The notes below the pieces were generated by a model. The model made no database searches, was not told the DNA's origin, and was given only the letters and a program-made list of their open reading frames with translations. The translations under genes and the position numbers were made by a program. This document shows positions 56,290 to 64,000 of a DNA stretch of 64,000 bases, one piece after another. How positions within the stretch are numbered: position 1 is the first letter of the stretch; each line of letters begins with the position of its first letter. The stretch comes from Bostrychus sinensis (taxonomy: Eukaryota; Chordata; Actinopteri; Gobiiformes; Eleotridae). The stretch covers positions 12,181,729 to 12,245,728 of the forward strand of contig CM036248.1 of the NCBI GenBank assembly GCA_020698575.1, given 5' to 3'.

Positions 56290-59200
56290 TTACCTGCCCC
56301 CCACCTCGCTCAGAGTCATAAAGTGGATGTTGGCGGGGCAGTCGGACAGCTCAGGCTGCTGCTCCACGGGCAGGGAGTAGTATCCGTCGTATCCCGGGAC
56401 ACGTCCTGTAGAGAGGAGCTGCTGCTTCTCCGCGTCACTCCAGGCTCGACTCCCTGTGTCCCCCTGCTCCACCCTCCGCCTCTCCCGCTCCCACGCCCCC
56501 TCCACCGCCCTCCTCCGTGCCTCTTCCCGCACCCGCGCCCACTCCTCTTCCTCGCTGCCACCGTAGCGCACGCACAAGCACAGCGCCCCCTGCTGCAGAG
56601 TGATGTCGGCGAAGCGTCGAGTCCTGCCGTTCAACGTGGCGCTCATCTGGGACACACTGACATTGACCCCGCCCTCCAGGACACGTCCCCCTACCCCCAA
56701 ACCCAGAGCCAGGTCCTCTTCAATGGGCCGGGACTGGAGGAAGTGGTGTGTGTCGCAGCCGTGCACTGTGAAACTCAGCCCACTCAGGTGGACCGCCCCG
56801 TTCAAGATGGCCGCCACTCTTCTGCTGTCCTCACTGGCCACACCAATGACCTCTGCGCTGACTCGACCATGGGCCACTGCAAATCGAATGCTGGGGCCCA
56901 GGAGGGACGGTCTGGAGCCAAAGGGAGGAGGGCGGGTCGGTCTGTGGCAGGTGGACCCCACAGGCTCAGAGACCAGAGGCAGCCTCTCCAGAGAGATGAA
57001 GCTCCTCAGCTGTCGGCGCAGCTCACACTGGATCCCCAACACCACCTGCAACAGGAAGGAGAGGCCCCCACTGTAATCTATTTAGTTTAAATATTTCTGA
57101 CACAACCCTCTCCATGTGTCTGGGTTTGGGACTGGCACAAAGAGTACACTTGTGACCTCCATTGGCTGGATTAGCACCAAATTTTTATATTTTCATTGGT
57201 ACAGTCATAGTATTCAAAACTTCACATGTATTTGAGTTTTTGGTAAAGTTTTAAAAGTAAAGGAGGGGTGCAAGGTGGTAGAGTACCGTATTTTCCGCAC
57301 TATAGGGCACACTTAAAAGCCTTCAATCTTCTCAAAAAACGACAGTGCGCCTTATAATCCAGAGCGCCTTATATATGAATTTACTTAGGGCTACCGTAGT
57401 TAGGAGCATCACGGAGTAATACATACTGTGCTTCACCATAATATTGCCGTAATCGCCCAACTGTTTAACTCAGAAACTGAAGATGAAGAATTTGAGGGAT
57501 TTGTGGACGAGGAATGAACTGAAAAAGTGTGTATTGTGTTGTATTTTGTTATAACGTTAACTGAACAGTTATGAGTTATTGTGAATACTCTATCGTTTTA
57601 TTTAGCGGTCTCAGATTGTGTTTTTTATTCACGCGTTACAACTGAACAAGTTTGGGAGTTATGGTGAACGCGTTGAATAAAGTTTGACTGACTGACTTAT
57701 CTGTTTTTGTTTTGTTTCGCCTTTTAGTCCGGTGCGCTTTATATGTGAAAAAAGTTCAAAAATAGACCATTCAATGACGCCGTATAATCCGGAGCGCCCT
57801 ATAGTGCGGAAAATACAGTAATTAGCGCTCCAGCCTCTGAGAAAATTTTGGGTTTGCTCCTCAGGCTGCCATATTGAACTCTGAGGTGTGGAGTCTGCTA
57901 TGTTACTGCGTGCTTTCAGGCTTCTTCCTATCATCCAAAGACACGCGTGTGTGAAAAGTTGTCTTTTTGTGTGTGTTGCTGTGTCAGTCCTGTGACTGAC
58001 TTTTGTCCAGGGTGTACCCCTCCTAACGCCCATAGATGCTGGGATAGCCTCCAGTCACTCACAAGCCAGGGGAGATGGCCTATTTCTTGGTCTACATTTC
58101 TTGTCAACACCAAGAAAGTATCTATTCATGTGCTCTATGTTCTTATTTTCCCTTTTCAAACTTGAGTGCCACTGAGAACACATTTTCATATTACAGTGAG
58201 ATAATAAAACCAAGCAGAACATTTTATTCCCTTGAAATGTTTACAGAGGCAAAGCGTATTGTGGCAGTGACATTTTCTAAAATTAGCCGATATAAATTTG
58301 GAATGATTGTCTGTTTCACACCACCAATCTGTTAGCACTGAAGTTCACAGTTTACATTCACTGAGAGACATTTATTTCAAACTTTTAAACTTTTATTTCA
58401 CTATTTAACAAAGCCTTTACGCAAAACCAAAAGTACAAATGAGAAAGAGACTAATTAATTATGACTAATAAGCTTGTGGCTATGATCAACACTTTAGCTT
58501 CAGTTTTGGGGTAGAAGCTGATAATTATTGCAAATGTGCAACAATAACAAGTGTTGCTGCCTTTGGTTGAAGGATTGTTGTTTTACTTGCAATAACTTCT
58601 TGTAATAGGAATAATTTCTGATGTCCTATAGGCATTTACAGTTCAGGATCTGAATAGAAGATTTAGCCCAGCCCTTTGGCCAATCGTGTGTTTGCATACC
58701 CTTGGATCTACTCATTGCATTAAATAGGAAAATGCTGCCATTGAGTTCGGCCTACTCATCTTTTAACCATTGAAATAAAAGTGTTCAAAAAGTAAAAACT
58801 TTGGGTCTGGGTGTCTCCTTAGTTAAAAGTGAACTGTGGGTAAATTTTGACTATACATTCACAAGATCTTTGCTTCTTACATATGTCCAAAGTGTGCTAA
58901 TCCACAAAGGACACAATCTAGAGAGTACTCTTTGTGCTCATGACAAGCCCAGAAGAATTGAGCTTCCATTGTAAAACCTATACCAAGTTAATATGCAAAG
59001 CACTTCAGACTGGGGAGCAGAAGATTTGCTGTAACGACTCCATCCTGGACAAGAAAAACTGAAGAAAAAAAGAAAGAGAAAATCTCTAAAGTGGACTGAC
59101 AGAGTGCTTTATTGCTCACCTTTGTCGTATCCCAGTCCTGAGTCTTGGTCTGTGTCTTCATCAGTTCATATGTTTGCTCCATACTGCCCACTTCAGGCCT

Positions 59201-59599
59201 TGGAAAGCCTGGGACAACATTATGAAGCTGAAATCCAAACAGCTGCAGCCAACTACCGATGTCTAGACACACAAACAGAGAAGAGAAGGAGAGAAAATTG
59301 ACAGAGAAAGTTAGAGTCTAGTGGTGTGTACACTGTGAAGTAAACACGAGTCATAAGGCCAGCCAAACAACACCTAGTGCAGGAAATCACACGATATATG
59401 AGCTTAATACATTGCGGTGGCAGCTTGGTTGGTTGTTTTTGTGACAAACATATTTTTTTCTCTTGTAATAAACCATCTTGCTGCAGGGAAACGTGACAGG
59501 CCAAATGAAAGTTACATAAAACCGAATGACATATGTCCCATGCTATATTCATCTGCCTGCTTCTCTATTCCAACTCCAATCCCCTCGCTTGAGTTTTGC

Positions 59600-59635
<36 letters not shown>

Positions 59636-62600
59636 GGAAACGGCGTGTTCTTGACAGGCGCAGGGACAAAACACAGCAGTCTTTGTGTAAGAAAATGATC
59701 AGAGCTGTATCTGTTCTGTCTGTTGTTGGTACTGTATGTCTCTCATCTCACCTGTGGTTAGCGCTGTGCTCTGTTCACTTGTTCTGTTTGGCAGATGTTT
59801 CCATGTGTGTGGTGCGGGGGTCTGTCTTTGCAAAGGTGTGAATCTGTTGCGCCTTGCAGTGGTAATAAATTGAAGGTAGCTTAAGGTAAGCTCAAACCTT
59901 GATGTTATGTATAAGTATTTTGCTTTTTCAATAAAATAAAAGCTGTAAGTGTAGCTATGCTGCTTCTTAAATAGGTTTTGGGGACTGTAACTTGATTACT
60001 ATGTGCAGCAAGCTGGATTCTCAAAAAAAGTATGAGCTCACAAACTCACAAAAATCCATTTGTCCAGCACAAGCTTGTCCATTCGCTGCTAAAACCAGTG
60101 GTGGGGCATCAAATAGTATGGCAGTACTGTTCCAAGTGGGCAAGTTTAGGTTTGCAGTCAGCAAAAGGTACTTTTAGCAATACTTTTAAAAAGCAAACAC
60201 TTCTCAGAAACATTTCAATACTATGTCTGTGAAGACTCTCACTCGTCCAGGGTAAATGCATCGCAACAAAAGTTAAAAAAAGCAGTCATCTGGATTAGAT
60301 TTTTCAAGTTGAAGACGTTTCACCTCTTATCCAAGAGGCTTTCTCAATTCTGAAATGAACTGGTAAGAGAGCTGGTTTATATTCTTATAGGAAGGAGGAG
60401 TTTAGACCTGAAACTAAATTCTATTGGTCAATGTGACCAAGAATAGCCTAGCGGTTTCGGGTCATTAGGAGTCCTTTGTCCTCAGCTGGAGTGAGAGTCG
60501 TTAACCCTCCCCAGCCTGGGCAGCTCCTTCAGATGTAAATGACCTGAGTGAAACTGGTTTGTTTTGTTTGGGTTTCAGGAGACTGTTGTAGACAGAAGGA
60601 AGGTTGTATCTGAGACCACCATTTCTGTTTAAAGAAGGTTTATCTTTTTTGACAAAGATTGCTTCTTTCACTCCTCGCTCAAACCATCCTTTCTCTCTGG
60701 CTAAGATTCGGACCTCGCTGTCCTCAAAGGAGTGGTTTGTGGCCTTCAGGTGGAGGTGTACTGCAGATTCAGGTCCACTGGAGTTGGCCCTGCGGTGTTG
60801 GTATAACCGCTTGTGCAGAGGTTGTTTGGTTTCTCCAATGTACTGTTCATTACAGTTCTCACTGCAGTGGATGGAGTACACAACATTGCTCTGTTTGAAC
60901 TCAGCTTCTAAGTGAAAGGATCCGACAGACTCATTTCACAGTAAACAACTTGAAGAGTAAATTGGAATACTTGCAGGACAAGATATCAACATCAGTTACA
61001 GATGAAGTTTTCCAGAAGATTTCCAGCTTCACCCGGACCGCACAGCTTTCACAACACAAGAAAAGCAAAGAACGTCAAATCAAGAAATTTCAGATTCTAA
61101 CCAACAAACAACAGAACTCCAGTGACAGGCCCAGCCAGCGGAAAGAGAAAAAACACACAGAACCTCCAGCAAGCAGAGAGAGGTGGGTTAAGAACCTCTC
61201 CGACCGCGAGCTATCCCAAACAGAGAAAGAGGTTTTATCCAAGGGGCTCAATTTTTCAGTAACACCTAAACAGATCCCTACGGTAGACCTCATCACAGCC
61301 ACAGAAACAGCCATAAAGAAAAACAAGTTGGCCGAAGCAGAAGCTGAAGAATTGAGGCTCAGAGTCTCAGCTGCCCTTTCCAGTGCTAAACCACCTCCTT
61401 CTAATCTTACCTCAGAAGAAAGGAAGGCTTTAACAGTGCTGGAGAAGGACCACAGCATCAACATTCTGCCAGCAGACAAAGGTAGATGCACAGTGATCCT
61501 GAATGCAGTGGACTATGAGGCCAAAGTGAACAGCTTACTCAGTGATGCTACCACCTATGAGACACTGAGGAGAGATCCAACCAGTGGCTACAAGAAGAAG
61601 GTTATAGACTGTTTACAGAAGCTGGAGAAAGACCAAGTCATTGACAAGCAACTGTATTACAGACTATACCCGGGGGACGCCATTCCCTGCATTTATGGCC
61701 TCCCTAAAATTCACAAGGAAGGTATACCACTCAGACCCATTGTCAGCAGCACAGACTCTATCACTTACAACTTAGCTAAACACCTGGCTTCTATCCTGGC
61801 CCCTCTTGTTGGCAACACAGAGCATCATGTTAGGAATTCACAAGACTTTGCCAACAAAGTCAAACATCTCCAGCTGGATTCTGATGAGACTATTGTGTCT
61901 TATGATGTGACGTCTCTGTTCACCTGCATCCCCACCACAGAGGCAGTAACGGCTGTGAGGATGAGACTGCTTCAAGATGGAGAACTGCAGGAGAGGACAA
62001 ACCTGACACCGGACCACATCTGCCAACTACTGGAGGTGTGTCTCAACACCACATATTTCCAGTTCAGAGGAAACTTCTACAGGCAAAAACACGGCTGTGC
62101 TATGGGCTCCCCAGTCTCCCCCATTGTGGCTAATCTGTACATGGAGGAAGTTGAGAGGAGAGCTCTTGACTCATTTCCAGGTTCAACTCCTAGTCACTGG
62201 TTCAGATATGTGGATGACACCTGGGTGAAGATCAAAATCCAGGAAGTGGAAGCTTTCACAAGGCATATTAATGCTGTGGACCAGAACATCAAGTTCACTC
62301 GTGAGGATGCCACGGAGAACAGCCTAGCCTTCTTAGACTGTGCAGTTATCATTGGAGAAGACAGGCGGCTCCGTGTGGAAGTGTACAGGAAGCCCACTCA
62401 CACAGACCAGTACCTGTTATTTGATTCAAACCACCCGCTACAGCACAAACTCGGTGTGATCAGGACACTGCAGCACAGAGCCCAAGAGGTTCCCACAAGC
62501 TCAGAGGGAAGGAGGAAAGAAGAGCTACATGTCCGCCAAGCCCTCAGAACCTGTGGATATCCCAACTGGGCCTTCTCCAAATCCCGAATGACAAGAAAAC

Positions 62601-64000
62601 AGGACAGGAAAGAACAGGAGCAAGAGCCAAAAAGGAGCAATGTAGTCATTCCGTACATCTCCGGCCTGTCTGAGAAACTTAAAAGGATTTTTAGCCAACA
62701 CAACATCCCGGTTTATTTCAAACCTGTTAATACTCTCAGACAAAAACTGGTTCACCCCAAGGACAAAATTCCCAGTTACAAACAGAGCAATGTTGTGTAC
62801 TCCATCCACTGCAGTGAGAACTGTAATGAACAGTACATTGGAGAAACCAAACAACCTCTGCACAAGCGGTTATACCAACACCGCAGGGCCAACTCCAGTG
62901 GACCTGAATCTGCAGTACACCTCCACCTGAAGGCCACAAACCACTCCTTTGAGGACAGCGAGGTCCGAATCTTAGCCAGAGAGAAAGGATGGTTTGAGCG
63001 AGGAGTGAAAGAAGCAATCTTTGTCAAAAAAGATAAACCTTCTTTAAACAGAAATGGTGGTCTCAGATACAACCTTCCTTCTGTCTACAACAGTCTCCTG
63101 AAACCCAAACAAAACAAACCAGTTTCACTCAGGTCATTTACATCTGAAGGAGCTGCCCAGGCTGGGGAGGGTTAACGACTCTCACTCCAGCTGAGGACAA
63201 AGGACTCCTAATGACCCGAAACCGCTAGGCTATTCTTGGTCACATTGACCAATAGAATTTAGTTTCAGGTCTAAACTCCTCCTTCCTATAAGAATATAAA
63301 CCAGCTCTCTTACCAGTTCATTTCAGAATTGAGAAAGCCTCTTGGATAAGAGGTGAAACGTCTTCAACTTGAAAAATCTAATCCAGATGACTGCTTTTTT
63401 TAACTTTTGTTGCGATTTCAATACTATATTATTTAACTGTAGTAGTGGTTTGTGGTTTGGCTACATCTGGCATAAACATTGCTACACTCACCACTCTGGC
63501 TTTTGCTCAGTTAAGAATGTTTTGTTTCACAGGGCTAAGGTGTGAATCTCACCTGTGGTAAACTGTGTAACCTCCTCTACTCTTCCCACGGGGCAGTTAT
63601 TCTTAAAGGCGTACAGGTTAAACGGCTTTGGCTCCTTGCTAAGCTCCGCCCACAGTTCATGATTAGGTGAGGTCCATCTTCCGGCTAACGTGTCATAGTC
63701 CCGCCTTCCCAGATGCACCAGTCTCGTGAACGGATCATACAGGCCTCCGTGGAAGCCAATGATGAGCTGGAAATCTGGATTTGTGTCCTGGTAGACCTCT
63801 CCATAAGGCGTATATAGGATCTCTTTGACCAGCCGACCTTTGCTTGAAAACACTGCCCTTGGGCTCCCAGTGCTGTCACATGCAACGTAATATTCCTCTC
63901 CACTGCTCAGCTCCATGGCTATAAGCTGGCCCTGAAGGTCATAGTACAAGGATGTGATTAGGTTACTGCTGTGGTTGTACAAATGGGTGACTCTCGTGGG
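56290..64000 (-). CDS. tenm1: Teneurin-1, C-terminal exons (partial gene)
   Basis: Large type II membrane adhesion protein of synapses; only the extracellular C-terminal end is in the window. Exons on the minus strand: 63553 to beyond 64000, 59120-59262 (143 nt), 57045-56290 with stop TAA. The first encodes YD/RHS-type text (SLYYDLQGQLIAMELSSGEE, FQLIIGFHGGLYDPFTRLV, GRRDYDTLAGRWTSPN). The middle one encodes DIGSWLQLFGFQLHNVVPGF and the tail of that region. The last encodes GIQCELRRQLRSFISLERLP, VSQMSATLNGRTRRFADITL and the TCAP peptide region (QQLLSTGRVPGYDGYYSLPV), ending SEVGGR. Splice phases (1, then 0) agree at all three junctions. Adjacent sh2d1a supports tenm1 over its paralogues, as in human Xq25. 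The 63553-59262 intron contains the Penelope element in antisense orientation. Confidence 0.93.
57085..57178 (+). repeat. SINE-like dispersed repeat (copy 4), tenm1 intron
   Basis: CTGACACAACCCTCTCCATG, GGGACTGGCACAAAGAGTAC and TTGGCTGGATTAGCACC match the earlier copies. Confidence 0.45.
57284..57820. mobile_element. Tc1/mariner-pogo type non-autonomous element
   Basis: The terminal inverted repeats are TACCGTATTTTCCGCACT and its near-perfect mirror AGTGCGGAAAATACAGTA, extending about 25 bp with one mismatch and TA at both tips. The interior repeats CGCCTTATAATCC motifs. A short remnant codes for TEDEEFEGFVDEE and a stop (57476-57517), like the acidic tail of pogo/Tigger-type transposases. 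Confidence 0.75.
57940..58090 (+). repeat. Dispersed repeat 3' end
   Basis: GCTGTGTCAGTCCTGTGACT, CCAGGGTGTACCCCTCCTAA and ATGCTGGGATAGCCTCCAG match the 47100-47245 repeat in order. It is a truncated retroposon end of uncertain family. Confidence 0.45.
59604..59634. repeat. (TC)n microsatellite
   Basis: About 30 bp of uninterrupted TC lies in the tenm1 intron. Confidence 0.9.
60501..60896 (-). pseudogene. Inverted duplicate of the Penelope endonuclease C-terminus
   Basis: On the minus strand this encodes the same C-terminal peptide as the main element, from YSIHCSENCNEQYIGETK through SEGAAQAGEG and the stop. It is a terminal copy without the polymerase domain and is not an independent gene. 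Confidence 0.85.
60950..63175 (+). CDS. Penelope-like reverse transcriptase with GIY-YIG endonuclease
   Basis: An uninterrupted frame of about 741 codons; the open frame actually begins near 60899 without an ATG, and 60950 is a TTG, so the N-terminus is probably missing. The order is a basic and Gln-rich N-part, then reverse transcriptase with LPADKGRCTVILN, IYGLPKIHKEG (PLRPIVSS follows), SYDVTSLFTCIP, HGCAMGSPVSPIVANLYME and the catalytic YVDD at about residues 420-423. The C-terminal GIY-YIG-type endonuclease has VVYSIHCSENCNEQYIGETK at about 615-634, with its Cys pair, then the RLYQHRR segment. The enzyme would nick target DNA and prime reverse transcription there. Without a proper start and promoter this copy may be dead despite an intact frame. 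Confidence 0.88.
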   Translation: MKSKLEYLQDKISTSVTDEVFQKISSFTRTAQLSQHKKSKERQIKKFQILTNKQQNSSDRPSQRKEKKHTEPPASRERWVKNLSDRELSQTEKEVLSKGLNFSVTPKQIPTVDLITATETAIKKNKLAEAEAEELRLRVSAALSSAKPPPSNLTSEERKALTVLEKDHSINILPADKGRCTVILNAVDYEAKVNSLLSDATTYETLRRDPTSGYKKKVIDCLQKLEKDQVIDKQLYYRLYPGDAIPCIYGLPKIHKEGIPLRPIVSSTDSITYNLAKHLASILAPLVGNTEHHVRNSQDFANKVKHLQLDSDETIVSYDVTSLFTCIPTTEAVTAVRMRLLQDGELQERTNLTPDHICQLLEVCLNTTYFQFRGNFYRQKHGCAMGSPVSPIVANLYMEEVERRALDSFPGSTPSHWFRYVDDTWVKIKIQEVEAFTRHINAVDQNIKFTREDATENSLAFLDCAVIIGEDRRLRVEVYRKPTHTDQYLLFDSNHPLQHKLGVIRTLQHRAQEVPTSSEGRRKEELHVRQALRTCGYPNWAFSKSRMTRKQDRKEQEQEPKRSNVVIPYISGLSEKLKRIFSQHNIPVYFKPVNTLRQKLVHPKDKIPSYKQSNVVYSIHCSENCNEQYIGETKQPLHKRLYQHRRANSSGPESAVHLHLKATNHSFEDSEVRILAREKGWFERGVKEAIFVKKDKPSLNRNGGLRYNLPSVYNSLLKPKQNKPVSLRSFTSEGAAQAGEG

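Larger units (their letters stand above)
60225..63414 (+). mobile_element. Penelope-like retroelement with inverted terminal copy and 13-bp target duplication
   Basis: The direct repeat ATTTCAATACTAT occurs at 60212-60224 and 63415-63427. The left 0.64 kb (60260-60897) is the reverse complement of the element's own right end (about 62779-63414), including the GIY-YIG coding part. It is fused to a body that starts abruptly near 60898. Inverted or tandem terminal copies are known for Penelope elements. The two arms encode identical protein over 126 residues, so the insertion is young. It is antisense in a tenm1 intron. Confidence 0.9.

Noticed and set aside
56260..57090. Plus-strand open frame of 276 codons
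   Set aside because: It is the antisense of the last tenm1 exon, whose minus-strand frame matches teneurin; the plus frame is a GC-rich shadow.

Overview
The window looks like teleost fish nuclear DNA, probably spiny-rayed, but the species is not determinable from the sequence. Genes are split by GT-AG introns and spacing is loose. More than half of the intergenic and intronic DNA is recognisable mobile-element debris of fish type: tRNA-derived SINEs, hAT and Tc1/mariner/pogo non-autonomous elements, LINE 3' ends and a nearly intact Penelope-like element. There are no operons, ribosome binding sites or CRISPR arrays.

Layout. 1-213 (+) is the last coding exon of a gene that ends in a PDZ ligand, best guess cnksr2, followed by a probable long 3'UTR and repeats. 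7516-18115 (+) is a complete apool/MIC27 gene of 16 coding exons. Its exons 8-15 are a duplicated array encoding a Glu/Pro/Ala-rich linker, giving about 612 aa against about 268 aa in human. 18.7-30.5 kb is repeat-rich and has no confident gene. 30.5-34.15 kb (+) is agtr2: a TATA box, a noncoding first exon and a single coding exon for a 411-aa GPCR. 34.2-44.4 kb is repeats, including two LINE tails in opposite orientation and an old Penelope relic. 44521-51085 (+) is sh2d1a (SAP), an SH2-only adaptor. Its exon 3 has two partial duplicate copies around it, one of which may serve as an alternative last exon. 51.4-56.3 kb holds repeats, including an (AT)95 tract. 56290-64000 (-) is the 3' end of tenm1 (three exons in the window, including the TCAP region). 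The intron between two of these exons carries a 3.2 kb Penelope-like retroelement flanked by a 13-bp target-site duplication.

The genes are not one pathway: scaffold protein, mitochondrial MICOS subunit, angiotensin receptor, lymphocyte adaptor and synaptic adhesion protein. What unites them is linkage: all recognised genes have X-linked human orthologues, and SH2D1A-TENM1 are direct neighbours in human. The most interesting local signals are the apool exon array, the split exon-3 duplication in sh2d1a, the fresh Penelope insertion with an inverted copy of its own 3' end, and several nested transposon insertions that can be ordered by their target-site duplications.
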